Assembly: GCA_022783665.1 (NCBI GenBank)
Contig: JALFZJ010000020.1
Location: 1-64,000 of the forward strand
Direction of reading: 5' to 3'
Length of the DNA: 64,000 nucleotides
Source: Arcanobacterium sp.
Lineage (GTDB): Bacteria > Actinomycetota > Actinomycetes > Actinomycetales > Actinomycetaceae
Both the position numbers and the translations under genes were made by a program. Within the stretch, counting starts at the first letter, position 1, and each line of letters starts with the position of its first letter. The notes under the pieces are model-generated. The model saw only the letters and a program-made list of their open reading frames with translations, was not told the origin of the DNA and did no database searches. This document shows positions 32,060 through 43,838 of the stretch, in pieces.

Positions 32060-34957
32060 TTGGCACGGGTTAAACGCGGCACAACACGTTCACCGCAGTC
32101 TGGTGGTAAGCGCACCCCTGCGCGAGGCCAGCAACCCACTCATACAGCGCAAAGAGAATCGGATGCGCGGCAAGGCCGCCAACACCACGACGGGCTTGCG
32201 ATATCGCTGCTGGTCGTAGCGGTGGTTATTGCCCTGCGTGAATGGTTTATGCTTTCAGGCATATTATTGACCGCGGTCCACCACCTTGTGGCTGGAGCAG
32301 TTGGCGTAATCGCTATGGCAGTGCCCGTCATTCTTTTAATCGTGGCGGTGATGCTTTTTCGACGCAGCGGGGCGCACACATCGCGGCGCATTATTGTAGG
32401 CCTTGTGCTACTCGCGATCGTTGTATCGGGAATCGTGCACGTCGCTAAGGGCCTGCCGAGCCCTGGCAATAGTTTTTCTGCCGTAGAAGGCGCTGGTGGT
32501 TTACTTGGATGGCTTGGTGGTGGAGGCCTGAGCGCTTTAATCTCACCGTGGGGAGCCGTGGTGGCTCTCGTCCTTCTGGGACTGTATGCGCTGTTGTATA
32601 TGTCGAATACGTCCGTCCGTAATATCCTGGATGCGATTGATGGTTGGCGTGAGACTCGCGCCAGTGGACGTGAAGCATCAGCTCCAGAGGCGGACGAACC
32701 CGATCAAGACAGGCCTTCTGCCTCTGCGCGTTCCGGCTCCGGCAAGCGATTCCTCGATAGGTTTAAGCCTGCTGAACGTACAGACGCGAATGCGTCTCGT
32801 TCACACACAGACCCTACGGGCACCGATGTAGATCTGGCTGGCGCTGAGACGCGCGTCTATACTCAAAACGCGAGGGCGAAGGAGACCGAGAGCGCAGCTA
32901 AGTCGCGTACGCGTGGATCTGGAGATACCACGCCCACCCAGCAAGGCTTTACACACAGCGGAACAACAGATGAACGTGGGGGAGCGGCGTCTCTTCGCAC
33001 AGATGCTACGAAGAACGCCAAGCGTGCAGTACAGGCAGGGGCTGCCTCGACTCAAAAAGCAGCAAAACCAGAACCTCTTCCTCCGCGCATTGAACAACTC
33101 GAGCTTGCTTCCAACATCACCTACACGCTGCCTGCCCTCGATAGTCTGAAAGCTGGACCGCCGCATCTGGAGCGCTCGGAGGCCAATGATCGTGTGGTGG
33201 AATCACTCACGCGCGTATTCACAGAGTTTTCGGTAGACGCCGCTGTGGTTGGGTTTTCGCGCGGCCCTACGGTGACGATGTATGAGGTCGAGCTTGGGCC
33301 AGGCGTCAAAGTAGAGCGCATCGAGCAGCTGTCAAAGAACATCGCTTACGCCGTTGCCTCCTCTGATGTGCGTATTATTTCGCCGATACCTGGGAAGTCT
33401 GCTATTGGCATTGAGATCCCGAACGCTGATCGTGAAACGGTGCTGATAGGTGATGTACTACGGTCCTCGGTGGCACGTAAACAAACCCATCCCCTCGTTG
33501 TGGGTGTAGGAAAGAACGTCGGCGGGCAATACGTGGTGGCAAATCTTGCCAAGATGCCCCATCTTCTTGTTGCAGGTGCGACCGGCGCAGGTAAATCATC
33601 ATTTATTAACTCGATGATCACCTCTATTATGATGCGTGCTACACCTGAGCAGGTACGTATGATCCTGGTGGATCCCAAACGAGTGGAACTGACGATTTAT
33701 GCAGGGATTCCGCATCTCATCACACCGATCATTACCAATCCTAAAAAAGCTGCTGAAGCGCTCGAGTGGGTTGTGCGTGAAATGGATCAGCGCTACGACG
33801 ATCTCGCCAACTATGGGTACAAACATATTGACGATTTCAACCAGGCGATTCGTGAATCCAAGATTGAGCCGCCTGCAGGCTCTGAACGCAAGCTCACCCC
33901 GTATCCTTATCTTCTCGTCGTGGTAGACGAATTAGCAGATTTGATGATGGTAGCTCCTCGCGACGTTGAGGCATCGATCCAACGCATCACGCAGCTTGCT
34001 CGCGCTGCCGGTATCCATCTCGTGCTTGCGACGCAGCGCCCTTCGGTGGATGTCGTGACGGGTCTGATCAAGGCGAATATTCCGTCGCGATTGGCGTTTA
34101 TGACCTCCTCCGTCACGGACTCTCGCGTCATTATTGACGCTTCGGGCGCGGAGAAGCTGATCGGTATGGGCGACGCGCTCTTCTTGCCAGCTGGCGCTTC
34201 ACGGCCTATGCGTGTGCAAGGTGCATGGGTTGATGAAGACGAAATCGAGCGCGTGGTAAAACACGTCAAAGCTCAGATGCAGCCCGTGTACCGAGAAGAT
34301 GTTATTCCGAAAGCCGAGCAGAAGAAGATAGACGAAGAGATCGGCGACGATCTTGAAACCCTACTACAAGCTGCGGAGATCGTCGTCACGACGAAATTCG
34401 GCTCAACGTCGATGCTGCAGCGTAAGCTGCGCATTGGATTTGCCAAAGCAGGGCGCATGATGGATCTGCTTGAATCACGCGGCGTGGTAGGGCCATCGAA
34501 CGGATCTAAGGCACGTGACGTGCTTGTAGAGCCGGAACAACTCCCCAAGGTGCTTGCCTTGATCAAAGGTGAAGACGTGGATCTTTTTGGTGATGACGGC
34601 GATGATGGGGATCCGTATTCTGATGCCGATTTTGGTGATGTAGACGTAGCTCGCGAGGCGGACGTCGAGGCGAAACCCTACGACGGTGGCCCAGGAAGTG
34701 TGGCACTTGCCGAGACGGCTCACACAACTGAATCCCCCGGCGATGTCGATACTCGCGAGGAGAGCGGCGAGGACGCATTCATAGCCAATGGCTCAGATGC
34801 TGCAGATGCCCGCACCGTCGTCTTGCCTCACTACGATCGGTACGCTGAAGATCCGTTGGCGGCGAATGACGCAGCCGCTGTGCCTAGTTATTACGATGAC
34901 GACGATCCATACGGAGAGTCTGGTGAAGATGCGTGGCAGTTAACGGGGAGGAAGTGA
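32060..34957 (+). CDS. ftsK: DNA translocase FtsK
   Basis: N-terminal TM segments; LLVAGATGAGKSSFINSMI, ILVDPKRVELTIYAGIPHL, C-terminal gamma-type winged helix (STSMLQRKLRIGFAKAGRMMDLLESRGVVGPSNGSKARDVL). Confidence 0.96.
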   Translation: MARVKRGTTRSPQSGGKRTPARGQQPTHTAQRESDARQGRQHHDGLAISLLVVAVVIALREWFMLSGILLTAVHHLVAGAVGVIAMAVPVILLIVAVMLFRRSGAHTSRRIIVGLVLLAIVVSGIVHVAKGLPSPGNSFSAVEGAGGLLGWLGGGGLSALISPWGAVVALVLLGLYALLYMSNTSVRNILDAIDGWRETRASGREASAPEADEPDQDRPSASARSGSGKRFLDRFKPAERTDANASRSHTDPTGTDVDLAGAETRVYTQNARAKETESAAKSRTRGSGDTTPTQQGFTHSGTTDERGGAASLRTDATKNAKRAVQAGAASTQKAAKPEPLPPRIEQLELASNITYTLPALDSLKAGPPHLERSEANDRVVESLTRVFTEFSVDAAVVGFSRGPTVTMYEVELGPGVKVERIEQLSKNIAYAVASSDVRIISPIPGKSAIGIEIPNADRETVLIGDVLRSSVARKQTHPLVVGVGKNVGGQYVVANLAKMPHLLVAGATGAGKSSFINSMITSIMMRATPEQVRMILVDPKRVELTIYAGIPHLITPIITNPKKAAEALEWVVREMDQRYDDLANYGYKHIDDFNQAIRESKIEPPAGSERKLTPYPYLLVVVDELADLMMVAPRDVEASIQRITQLARAAGIHLVLATQRPSVDVVTGLIKANIPSRLAFMTSSVTDSRVIIDASGAEKLIGMGDALFLPAGASRPMRVQGAWVDEDEIERVVKHVKAQMQPVYREDVIPKAEQKKIDEEIGDDLETLLQAAEIVVTTKFGSTSMLQRKLRIGFAKAGRMMDLLESRGVVGPSNGSKARDVLVEPEQLPKVLALIKGEDVDLFGDDGDDGDPYSDADFGDVDVAREADVEAKPYDGGPGSVALAETAHTTESPGDVDTREESGEDAFIANGSDAADARTVVLPHYDRYAEDPLAANDAAAVPSYYDDDDPYGESGEDAWQLTGRK

Positions 34958-34962
34958 GCGTA

Positions 34963-35562
34963 ATGGCTAATTCACATGATGGTGGCAACCGCGGTGCCAG
35001 CGATGCTGTACCACTGCTCAATATCGCGAATGTTTTAACGATCGTGCGTCTGATCCTTGTGCCGGTCTTCGTGGTGGTGTATTGGGATCCGACGCCGGGC
35101 AGAACATGGTGGGCATTTGCGATCTTTGTGGTGGCGGCTGTGACCGATAAGCTTGACGGCCACTTTGCACGATCACGTGGGCTTATCACAGATTTCGGGA
35201 AAATCGCCGATTCTATTGCAGACAAAGCCCTTATCATTTCGGCGCTAGTTTTGCTTTCACTCCATGGCATCGTGTGGTGGTGGGTGACGATCGTATTCAT
35301 CGTGCGTGAGGTGGCCATTATGGCGCTGAAGACGCGCCTCGTGATGGCGGCTGGCATGGGCGGAAAGATTAAAATGGCGGCGCAATCGGCTGGTATTGCT
35401 CTATTGCTCGTGCCATGGGCATCCTTCTTGCCAATGGGCGCGGCGCGCATTGTGATATGGGCAGGCTATGTACTCATCGGTATTGCGCTCGTGTTCGCAA
35501 TCACGTCGGCATTTGGGTATGTGAAAGCCGCTGGTGAACTCCTTAAACGAAGGAAAGCATAA
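34963..35562 (+). CDS. pgsA: CDP-alcohol phosphatidyltransferase (PgsA-type)
   Basis: NIANVLTIVRLILVPVF...AAVTDKLDGHFARSRGLITDFGKIADSIADK. Confidence 0.92.
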   Translation: MANSHDGGNRGASDAVPLLNIANVLTIVRLILVPVFVVVYWDPTPGRTWWAFAIFVVAAVTDKLDGHFARSRGLITDFGKIADSIADKALIISALVLLSLHGIVWWWVTIVFIVREVAIMALKTRLVMAAGMGGKIKMAAQSAGIALLLVPWASFLPMGAARIVIWAGYVLIGIALVFAITSAFGYVKAAGELLKRRKA

Positions 35563-36065
35563 TGGCGCTGATCAACTCGCCGTATCGTGATGCTATAGCT
35601 GATGTGGCGAGCCGTATCGTAGACTGTGCGAGCGAGGCGGGAATCCGCATTTCGGTAGCTGAGTCCTTAACGGGAGGCGCTCTCGCATCTGCAATTGTGG
35701 ATATCCCCGGCGCCTCGGCGGTATTGCTCGGAGGAGTGGTGAGCTATGCGGAGCAGGCGAAGGCTCAGATCCTCCACGTCTCGGCTGAACGGCTTAACGC
35801 CTACGGTGCTGTAGACCCTGTGGTTGCGCGCCAAATGGCCAGTGGTGTGCGCCGTTTGTTTGGTGCAGATTACGCGGTGTCAACAACTGGTGTGGCCGGC
35901 CCAGGGGCGAGTGAGGGCCATGAAGAGGGTGAGGTGCACATTGGGTTTGCCTGTGAGCAGGGCGTCGAGGATAACCGCTATCTGTTCGACGGTGATCGCG
36001 ATTCCATCCGTGCGCAAAGCGTGCTTGCAGCACTGAGAATGCTCGCTGAGAAAATCGGTGCGTGA
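35562..36065 (+). CDS. cinA: CinA C-terminal-domain (nicotinamide-nucleotide amidase) protein
   Basis: SVAESLTGGALASAIVDIPGAS...STTGVAGPGASEG. Confidence 0.93.
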   Translation: MALINSPYRDAIADVASRIVDCASEAGIRISVAESLTGGALASAIVDIPGASAVLLGGVVSYAEQAKAQILHVSAERLNAYGAVDPVVARQMASGVRRLFGADYAVSTTGVAGPGASEGHEEGEVHIGFACEQGVEDNRYLFDGDRDSIRAQSVLAALRMLAEKIGA

Positions 36066-36298
36066 ATGCGAGACGTGCTGAGGAGACGCGTTGAGATGGG
36101 TGAATTACGCCCGGATGGGTGCTCTCAGAACTCTTTAAGAAAAACGTGGGAACATTTCGGTTAGCGGCCGCGTTAGGTAAATCAGTGGCCAAGAAAGCTT
36201 GAGCTCGAGTACCAAGACGGGCTGGACGCCCGGCTAATCCATGGTAGTTCCAGATCGAACTCTAGGTGCATAACTCTAGATGAAAGAAGAGTGATCGC

Positions 36299-36673
36299 AT
36301 GAATACGATGAACGAAACCGCAACGTCGCACGCACTGCTTCGGCGCGAACTTGGTGATGTGCTGCGCGAGTATCGCCAACGTCAAGGTCGCACTCTTCGT
36401 GAGGTTTCCTCGGAGGCGCGTGTGTCGCTCGGTTACCTCTCGGAGGTAGAACGCGGCCAGAAGGAAGCATCCTCGGAGCTGCTTGATTCTATTGCGCTGG
36501 CTCTTAATGTGCCCCTGAGCCACGTGTTACGCCTTGTTGCTGATCGAATGGATGCGGTTGAAGGGCGGATCCCGCCAGCGGTTCGTAGGGCTCAGGCGAT
36601 ACAGAATGTGCATATTCCTGATGCTCTTCCAGACGAACTCGTTGCGGCAGAGCTCGCAGCGATGCGTGGATAA
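36299..36673 (+). CDS. clgR: ClgR-like XRE-family transcriptional regulator
   Basis: [48 protein letters not shown]; located cinA-clgR-DUF3046-recA. Confidence 0.87.
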   Translation: MNTMNETATSHALLRRELGDVLREYRQRQGRTLREVSSEARVSLGYLSEVERGQKEASSELLDSIALALNVPLSHVLRLVADRMDAVEGRIPPAVRRAQAIQNVHIPDALPDELVAAELAAMRG

Positions 36674-36725
36674 GAGGTGCGAGTCGCACGCATACATGAA
36701 TGCATGCATACGTGACTGATTGCAG

Positions 36726-36763
36726 ACGGCGGATACCACACGTTCGGGTGAGGTGTTCGCCGT
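36726..36763 (+). terminator. Terminator-like hairpin after clgR
   Basis: 16-nt arms acggcggataccacac/gtgaggtgttcgccgt (one mismatch, two G-U), 6-nt loop, then TTTG. Confidence 0.55.
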
Positions 36764-36786
36764 TTGTGGTGCGGAGGTAATCCACA

Positions 36787-37014
36787 ATGAAACATTCGGA
36801 ATTTGCTGATGTGGTGGCGCGTACATTTCCCGGCCCACAGGGTGATGCGTTACTTCAAGATCTTGTGCTTCCTGAACTCGATTCACAAACGGCTCTTCAG
36901 GCGCTCGCTGCTGGCTTGGAGCCGCAGATTGTGTGGAACGCTATCGTTAAGGAAATGGACTTACCCCCTAGGTATGAGTATCTGCATCGGATAGATCCTC
37001 GGGATGCGAAGTAG
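36787..37014 (+). CDS. DUF3046-family protein
   Basis: 75 aa, MKHSEFADVVARTFPGPQGDALLQDLVLPELDSQTALQALAAGLEPQIVWNAIVKEMDLPPRY; immediately upstream of recA. Confidence 0.88.
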   Translation: MKHSEFADVVARTFPGPQGDALLQDLVLPELDSQTALQALAAGLEPQIVWNAIVKEMDLPPRYEYLHRIDPRDAK

Positions 37015-37029
37015 TGCGTCGGTTTTCTT

Positions 37030-37045
37030 TCGAACAAATGTTCGG
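37030..37045. promoter_or_regulatory. SOS (LexA) box upstream of recA
   Basis: TCGAACAAATGTTCGG, 15/16 to the actinobacterial palindrome TCGAACnnnnGTTCGA. Confidence 0.85.
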
Positions 37046-37260
37046 TTATTATTGTCCACGGACGCATCGCACAGGCACGTCTTGCACAAGCGAAAACGTC
37101 CAATATTTTGGATGTGAGGCCGCATCTAGAATTAATGATAGCCAGGAGTGTGCAATCTACGGACTGCAGCTTTCGGCGGTGGCCCGCTCGGAGAGGGCGG
37201 TGGCATAGCGAGGCCTGATCTGTACGTCGGCGGAAGCCAAGGATAAAAGGAGCACACATA

Positions 37261-38313
37261 GTGAGCGCCACACAAGCAAATAATAAACGCATGCAAGCTC
37301 TTGAGACTGCTCTTGGGCAGATCGATAAGCAGTTCGGAAAAGGATCGGCGATGCGACTGGGGGATAAGCCACGCCAGCATGTGCAGGTTATCCCAACAGG
37401 TGCTCTCGCCCTCGATGTGGCTCTGGGTATCGGAGGGCTTCCACGTGGCCGCGTCATCGAGATCTATGGTCCAGAATCCTCAGGTAAGACGACGGTAGCT
37501 CTTCACGCTGTAGCCAACGCTCAAAAGGCTGGTGGCATTGCGGCTTTCATTGATGCTGAGCATGCGCTTGATCCAGAGTATGCGAAGAAGCTTGGTGTGG
37601 ATACCGATTCGCTCGTTGTGTCTCAGCCGGACACGGGTGAGCAAGCGCTCGAGATCGCCGATACTCTCATTCGATCAGGCGCTCTCGATATCATCGTTAT
37701 AGACTCGGTTGCCGCTCTTGTGCCGAAAGCCGAAATCGATGGTGAAATGGGTGATTCCCATGTTGGTTTACAGGCGCGCCTGATGAGTCAGGCTCTGCGT
37801 AAGATTACTGGCGCGCTGTCTGCATCAGGCACAACTGCAATTTTTATCAATCAGTTGCGTGAAAAGATTGGCGTCTTTTATGGCAGCCCTGAAACGACTA
37901 CCGGCGGTAAGGCTTTGAAGTTTTATGCGTCGGTGCGTTTGGATGTGCGGCGTACCGAGACCCTCAAAGAAGGTTCGCAGCCAGTGGGTAACCGTACCAA
38001 AGTGAAAATCGTCAAGAACAAGATGGCTCCTCCATTCAAGCAAGCCGAGTTTGATATCTTGTACGGCCAGGGGATTTCGCGAGAAGGCGGAATTATTGAT
38101 ATGGGCGTAGACGCAGGCATTGTGAAGAAGTCGGGTGCATGGTATACCTACGATGGAGACCAGCTCGGCCAGGGCAAAGAGAAAGTGCGTCAGTTCTTGA
38201 AAGATAATCCTGAGATTGCCGACGAGATCGAGGTCAAAGTCAAGACGAAACTCAAGATCGGCGAATATGCAGAGCTCGATGATGCCGAGATGAGCGCCGA
38301 TGCGCAGTCGTAG
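37261..38313 (+). CDS. recA: Recombinase RecA
   Basis: [19 protein letters not shown]...[25 protein letters not shown]...[37 protein letters not shown]. Confidence 0.99.
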   Translation: MSATQANNKRMQALETALGQIDKQFGKGSAMRLGDKPRQHVQVIPTGALALDVALGIGGLPRGRVIEIYGPESSGKTTVALHAVANAQKAGGIAAFIDAEHALDPEYAKKLGVDTDSLVVSQPDTGEQALEIADTLIRSGALDIIVIDSVAALVPKAEIDGEMGDSHVGLQARLMSQALRKITGALSASGTTAIFINQLREKIGVFYGSPETTTGGKALKFYASVRLDVRRTETLKEGSQPVGNRTKVKIVKNKMAPPFKQAEFDILYGQGISREGGIIDMGVDAGIVKKSGAWYTYDGDQLGQGKEKVRQFLKDNPEIADEIEVKVKTKLKIGEYAELDDAEMSADAQS

Positions 38314-38344
38314 CATTGATAGTATTGCGTGAGAGTGATCTCGC

Positions 38345-38950
38345 ATGGTTGATTATTCGGAGGGTGCTGATTCCTCGCGTCGATCTCGGCCTAGGTATCG
38401 AAGTAAGGATGAAATTGAGGCTCGTCGCAGGGCAAGAAATGCTGCGCGCAGCGAATCGGATTGGCGTGCCTATGCCCGCGATATATGTTATCGCCAGCTC
38501 TCTGCGATGGATCGGTCCACGTTCCAATTGCGTGAAGCGATGGTGCGCCGGGATGTGCCTGAGCTGATCATCGAGGATACTGTTGCTGCTTTTGTTGAGG
38601 CCGATCTTGTCGACGACGAGCGATTCGCTTTGACGTTTGTGCGCTTACGTGCCGAATCTCGGCCATGCTCACGTAGATCTTTGCTCAAGGATCTACGTGA
38701 GCGCGGTATTGCAGGTGATCTTGCTCAACGCGCCGTCGAGAGTATCGATGAGAACTTTGAACTCGAAAGTGCGAGAAATCTGGCGCAGAAGAAGATGCGG
38801 AGCCTAGCCGGCGTGGATCGTCATGTGGCACGCCGGCGCCTCTATGGCGCCCTTGCTCGGCGGGGCTTTGCGCCAAATATAGTAGTTCAGGTACTGAACG
38901 AGGTAGCGTCCGCTGAATCAGATGCAGATGGTGCTTCACCATCCTTTTGA
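38345..38950 (+). CDS. recX: Regulatory protein RecX
   Basis: Directly downstream of recA; RDICYRQLSAMDRSTFQLREAMVRRDVP...DLVDDERFALTFVRLR. Confidence 0.92.
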   Translation: MVDYSEGADSSRRSRPRYRSKDEIEARRRARNAARSESDWRAYARDICYRQLSAMDRSTFQLREAMVRRDVPELIIEDTVAAFVEADLVDDERFALTFVRLRAESRPCSRRSLLKDLRERGIAGDLAQRAVESIDENFELESARNLAQKKMRSLAGVDRHVARRRLYGALARRGFAPNIVVQVLNEVASAESDADGASPSF

Positions 38951-38982
38951 TACGGCTTTTCTACTGAACTACACTGTATGCG

Positions 38983-40521
38983 ATGAATGAAGAAGTGATG
39001 CCAAAAACCTACGCTCTGAAGACGATGGGCTGCCAGATGAATGTTCACGATTCTGAACGTCTCGCTGGTTTGCTTGATGAAGCTGGATATGTACCAGTGG
39101 AACTCGTGCCACAAGCTGCTGCGCGTGCAACTGATGCGGGTGATCAAGGAGCAGACGTGCTCGTGATTAATACATGCTCAGTACGTGAGAATGCGGCGAA
39201 TCGTCTTTTCGGCAATCTCGGCCAGCTCGCAGAAGTTAAACGTGAGCGGCCGGGGATGCAAATAGCAGTAAGTGGCTGCCTGGCGCAGCAGCTGCGTGGT
39301 GGCATTGTGGACAAAGCTCCTTGGGTAGACGTGGTGCTCGGCACTCATAATCTTGATGTATTGCCGGCGCTTCTTGAGCGTGCACGCCACAACAACGAGG
39401 CAGCAGTCGAAATTGAGGAATCACTGAAAGTATTTCCTTCTACACTGCCTTCGCATCGCGAATCTGCCTATGCGGCGTGGGTGTCGATAGCTGTGGGATG
39501 CAACAACACATGTACGTTCTGTATCGTCCCGCATCTGAGGGGGAAGCAGAAAGACCGCCGGCCGGGCGACGTCTTGAACGAGATTCGCGCGGTTGTGGAT
39601 GAAGGCGCGATCGAGGTGACGCTGCTCGGGCAAAACGTGAACTCTTACGGCATAGAATTTGGCGACCGCTCGGCGTTTTCGAAGCTATTGCGGGCTGCGG
39701 GGAGCATTGATGGGCTCGAACGCGTACGATTCACCTCTCCGCATCCGGCAATGTTTACAGACGACGTTATCGATGCAATGGCTGAAACCCCTACGGTGAT
39801 GCCATCGTTGCACATGCCACTGCAGTCTGGTTCGGATGCGATTTTGCGCGCTATGAGGCGTTCATATCGTTCATCGAGGTTCTTACGGATCTTACAACGC
39901 GTACGTGAGCAGATTCCTCATGCTGCCATTACGACGGATATCATCGTGGGCTTTCCTGGTGAGACTGAGGACGACTTCCTTCAGACTCTCGATGTAGTCG
40001 AAGAATCTCGATTTAGCTCAGCTTTCACATTCTTGTACTCGCCACGTCCCGGTACGCCTGCAGCAGACATGGATAATCAGGTGCCAGATGAAGTGGCAAA
40101 CGAGCGCTTCCAGCGTCTGGTTCAGTTACAAAATCGCATATCCCTTGAAGAAAATGAAAAATGTGAAGGTCAGACAGTTACAGTGCTCGTCTCCGAGGGC
40201 GAAGGCCGCAAAGACGGTGCCACAGAACGCATCTCGGGTAGAGCAGAGGATAACCGGCTCGTCCACGTGGCGCTTCCACACCACAGTAACGAGCGGCCAC
40301 GCCCAGGCGATATGGTAAAAGCTCGCGTCACTCATGGCGCTCCCCATTATCTCCTTGCGGATTCGGCTCTTACTGGCGGTGAATTTGAAATCGTGCGTAC
40401 TCGAGCTGGTGATGCATGGGAGCGCGGCGAGGCTCGCAAGGCTGAGCTTCAGGCTGAGGCTGAAGGTCGCGTGCCGGTAACGATTGGAATGCCGACGTTA
40501 AGAGTGCGTAGTGGTTCCTAG
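38983..40521 (+). CDS. miaB: tRNA-2-methylthio-N6-dimethylallyladenosine synthase
   Basis: [23 protein letters not shown]...[22 protein letters not shown]...[10 protein letters not shown]. Confidence 0.97.
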   Translation: MNEEVMPKTYALKTMGCQMNVHDSERLAGLLDEAGYVPVELVPQAAARATDAGDQGADVLVINTCSVRENAANRLFGNLGQLAEVKRERPGMQIAVSGCLAQQLRGGIVDKAPWVDVVLGTHNLDVLPALLERARHNNEAAVEIEESLKVFPSTLPSHRESAYAAWVSIAVGCNNTCTFCIVPHLRGKQKDRRPGDVLNEIRAVVDEGAIEVTLLGQNVNSYGIEFGDRSAFSKLLRAAGSIDGLERVRFTSPHPAMFTDDVIDAMAETPTVMPSLHMPLQSGSDAILRAMRRSYRSSRFLRILQRVREQIPHAAITTDIIVGFPGETEDDFLQTLDVVEESRFSSAFTFLYSPRPGTPAADMDNQVPDEVANERFQRLVQLQNRISLEENEKCEGQTVTVLVSEGEGRKDGATERISGRAEDNRLVHVALPHHSNERPRPGDMVKARVTHGAPHYLLADSALTGGEFEIVRTRAGDAWERGEARKAELQAEAEGRVPVTIGMPTLRVRSGS

Positions 40522-41470
40522 CGCGCTTCCGATCCTCGCGGTTGTAGGGCCGACGGCAAGCGGTAAGACAGCATTCTCGATTGCTCTTGCCCAAGCACTT
40601 GGTGGATCTCGAAACGTCGAAATCGTCTCAGCTGATGCATTTCAGCTTTACCGTGGCATGGACGTCGGTACAGCGAAGATTACGCCGCAGCAGATGCAAG
40701 GCATAGCGCATCATCAAATCGATGTGCTTGATATTCTCGATGAAGCATCGGTTGCTGTCTATCAAAGGAGTGCGCGTGCAGATATTGAAGCGATCCTCGA
40801 TAGGGGCAAGATTCCGATTCTCGTGGGCGGATCTGGCCTTTACGTTTCGGCAGCACTCGATGAACTCGATTTCCCTGGCCACGATCCCCAGATACGCGCC
40901 GAACTCGACGGCGTCTTTACTGAGTATGGGCTTGAGCCGCTCCAGGCAGAACTTCGCGATCTCGATCCAGCATCAGCTCGCACGATCGATATGAACAATC
41001 CACGGCGAGTGATCAGGGCGCTTGAAGTTGTACGCCTGACGGGAAAATCGTACACGCCGGTATTCCCACGCCACACCCGCCACTACGATCGCGCCCAGAT
41101 ATTTGGAATAAGAAGGTCAGTTGATACTCTGAACGCCAGCATTAATGCGCGCGTGGTGGAAATGTTTGATGGGGGTCTACTTGAAGAGACTCAATATTTG
41201 GCATCTATTGGCTTACGCCAAGCCCATACAGCCAAACGGGCAACCGGCTATACGCAAGCTCTTGATGTGATCGACGGCAAACTGGATATCGGTGATGCGA
41301 TTGAACAAACGCAACTCCTCACCCGGCGTCTAGCGAAAAAGCAGCGCACGTGGTTTCGAGCCGATCCCCGTATACGCTGGTTAGATCTCGACGCTCACAG
41401 TTCGCCGGAAATTGATGAGCAAATGCGCAGCTATGCCCATGCCATTGCGAGCGCAGTGACGCACGCTTAG
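40511..41470 (+). CDS. miaA: tRNA dimethylallyltransferase
   Basis: [18 protein letters not shown]...[15 protein letters not shown]...[11 protein letters not shown]. Confidence 0.96.
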   Translation: MVPSALPILAVVGPTASGKTAFSIALAQALGGSRNVEIVSADAFQLYRGMDVGTAKITPQQMQGIAHHQIDVLDILDEASVAVYQRSARADIEAILDRGKIPILVGGSGLYVSAALDELDFPGHDPQIRAELDGVFTEYGLEPLQAELRDLDPASARTIDMNNPRRVIRALEVVRLTGKSYTPVFPRHTRHYDRAQIFGIRRSVDTLNASINARVVEMFDGGLLEETQYLASIGLRQAHTAKRATGYTQALDVIDGKLDIGDAIEQTQLLTRRLAKKQRTWFRADPRIRWLDLDAHSSPEIDEQMRSYAHAIASAVTHA

Positions 41471-42111
41471 GCAAGGCGTACTTCGATCACGCGGTATCCT
41501 TGTGAGGAACCGACTTTTGATGCCGTGTGCGCCTGGTTGTTGAGCCATTTGATTAAAGAATCAGCGCCGAGATTCTTTTGCACAACCAGATATGCCACAC
41601 CTTCAGGGCTCAAAAGGTTGAGCCAGCGGGTAAGCAGATCGTGCAATTGGGTTTTACCAATGCGGATTGGAGGGTTTGACCATAAGAGGTCGATTGTGCG
41701 TCCCGTCTGTTCAAGCTGAGTGATTGCTGCTTCTGGCATCGAAGCGGTGACGTTGTTCAATCCATTACGTTTGGCATTGTCAGCGCTAAGAGCAAGAGCG
41801 CGTTCATTGACGTCTACAGCTATGACCTCACTCTCAGGATGCGATTGAGCAAGTGCCAAGGTAAGCGGGCCCCATCCGCAGCCTAGATCCACCGCAAGTG
41901 AGCCAGGATTCAGATCAACGAGAGGTACTTTGTGTAAAAAGACGGCGCTACCTTTATCTAGCCCTCGGGGGGAAAAGATACCTGCCTGAGTACGAATATG
42001 GTAGTGAGATTCCAGAAGCTGTACATCGAATTCGTATACCTCGTTCGAAGAATGAGGGTGAGCTGTGAAATAGTGTTCGGACACGGCATTAGAATATCGA
42101 AGCCTGTGCAT
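41467..42111 (-). CDS. Class I SAM-dependent methyltransferase (RsmC/RlmG-like)
   Basis: AVDLGCGWGPLTLALAQ...DVNERALALSADNAKRNGL...LLWSNPPIRIG (NPP[FIY]-type motif). Confidence 0.87.
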   Translation of the reverse strand: MHRLRYSNAVSEHYFTAHPHSSNEVYEFDVQLLESHYHIRTQAGIFSPRGLDKGSAVFLHKVPLVDLNPGSLAVDLGCGWGPLTLALAQSHPESEVIAVDVNERALALSADNAKRNGLNNVTASMPEAAITQLEQTGRTIDLLWSNPPIRIGKTQLHDLLTRWLNLLSPEGVAYLVVQKNLGADSLIKWLNNQAHTASKVGSSQGYRVIEVRLA

Positions 42112-43819
42112 GGCTGCCAATATGGAGACGCAAGGTGGCTACGGTATATTGATACATAGATTAGAGGAGATCACGATTAGTACCCATACGTCACATGATG
42201 GCTCATCCGCCCCCGATAACGCCACGGCGAACACCTCCGATGAGGAACGTGGCCATGAGGAAAGCCGCCCTGCTTTAGAGATTCATTCACATGCGGGCAC
42301 GGCTCTACAAGCCGACCCTGCGTATGATGGCAGCTGGGCTGGTGGCGAGTTCGAACGTGAAGTGAGATCACGGCTGCGGCGAGTTGGAGGAATCGGAAGC
42401 GAACGCCATGAAGAAGACGCAGATGTTGAATACCGCCAACTGCGCCTGGAAAAAGTAGTCCTTGTGGGGTTGTGGGTAGACGGCGACGCGCGTTCGGCGG
42501 AAGATTCGCTGAGAGAGCTAGCAGCCTTGGCTGAAACAGCTGGCTCTGAAGTGCTCGACGGGCTTATTCAGCGGCGCGCTTTACCAGATCCGGCCACTTT
42601 TCTTGGCTCAGGAAAAGCCCGAGAGCTTCGCGATATCGTCGATTCGGTTGGGGCAGATACGGTAATCGTCGATTCTGAGCTTGCCCCTTCGCAAAGGCGT
42701 GCACTTGAAGATATCCTGAACGTCAAAGTGATTGACCGTACCGCATTGATCCTTGATATTTTCGCGCAGCACGCGAAATCAAAAGAAGGCAAAGCCCAGG
42801 TGGAGCTCGCTCAACTCGAATACTTGTTGCCGAGACTGCGCGGCTGGGGTGACTCGATGTCTCGCCAGGCCGGTGGCCGCGTAGCCGGAGGTGCGGGCAT
42901 TGGCTCGCGCGGCCCGGGCGAAACAAAGATTGAGCTAGATCGCCGTCGTATTCGCACTCGGATGGCGAAACTCCGCAAGGATTTGAAAAAGATGGCTCCT
43001 GGAAGATCTGCTCGCAGAGCGGGAAGACGCCGTCATGGCATACCGAGCGTGGCAGTCGTAGGCTATACGAATGCGGGAAAATCATCCTTGATGAACGTGC
43101 TCACCGGTGCGGACGTGATGGTGGAAAACGCACTATTTGCTACGCTTGATCCCACCGTCCGGCAGTCTCTCACGCCTGACGGGCGTGAATACACGCTGAC
43201 TGACACGGTCGGATTTGTACGTTCCTTGCCCACCCAACTCGTGGAGGCATTCCGATCCACCCTAGAAGAGATTTCTGAAGCAGACCTCATTGTGCATGTT
43301 GTAGACTCCTCCCACGATGATCCCGTGGGGCAGATTGAAGCAGTCTACGAGGTGCTCCGCGGTATTGATCGAGCCATGAGTATTCCTGAACTCATCGTGT
43401 TTTCTAAAACAGATATTGCCGATCCGGTGACTCTCGTCTCCTTGCGTTCGCGCTATCCTGAATCGGTTGCAGTGAGTGCCGTGACTGGAGAGGGAATTGA
43501 CGAACTCAAAGCTGCCATTGCCGATCGTTTGCCGCGCCCATCGATCTGGGTGAATGTAACCATCCCCTATACCAGGGGTGACCTCGTCGCGCTTATACAC
43601 GATAGAGGCGAGGTGCAGAGTGAAACCTTCAGCAGTCAGGGCACAACACTCCAAGGGTTCGTTACACGGGAACTAGCAGGGTACATAGAGTCCGAAGGGT
43701 GTGAGGTGACGACGGGCACGGAGCCTCGCGTTATGGAGGAGTCCGATGGCGAAAACGCCCGTCAAGCTACGGACTTACCTCAATCGATGCCGCCGAGCCA
43801 TGCGTCAGCGCAGGCATAG
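42110..43819 (+). CDS. hflX: GTPase HflX
   Basis: GSGKARELRDIV...RGPGETKIELDRRRI...VAVVGYTNAGKSSLMNVLTGADV. The start may be downstream of 42110. Confidence 0.95.
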   Translation: MAANMETQGGYGILIHRLEEITISTHTSHDGSSAPDNATANTSDEERGHEESRPALEIHSHAGTALQADPAYDGSWAGGEFEREVRSRLRRVGGIGSERHEEDADVEYRQLRLEKVVLVGLWVDGDARSAEDSLRELAALAETAGSEVLDGLIQRRALPDPATFLGSGKARELRDIVDSVGADTVIVDSELAPSQRRALEDILNVKVIDRTALILDIFAQHAKSKEGKAQVELAQLEYLLPRLRGWGDSMSRQAGGRVAGGAGIGSRGPGETKIELDRRRIRTRMAKLRKDLKKMAPGRSARRAGRRRHGIPSVAVVGYTNAGKSSLMNVLTGADVMVENALFATLDPTVRQSLTPDGREYTLTDTVGFVRSLPTQLVEAFRSTLEEISEADLIVHVVDSSHDDPVGQIEAVYEVLRGIDRAMSIPELIVFSKTDIADPVTLVSLRSRYPESVAVSAVTGEGIDELKAAIADRLPRPSIWVNVTIPYTRGDLVALIHDRGEVQSETFSSQGTTLQGFVTRELAGYIESEGCEVTTGTEPRVMEESDGENARQATDLPQSMPPSHASAQA

Positions 43820-43838
43820 CCTGCCTAAGTGAGGATGC

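Noticed and set aside
36167-36174. gcggccgc palindrome upstream of clgR as a ClgR operator
   Set aside because: Does not match a ClgR-type box well enough by eye; could be chance in GC-rich DNA.
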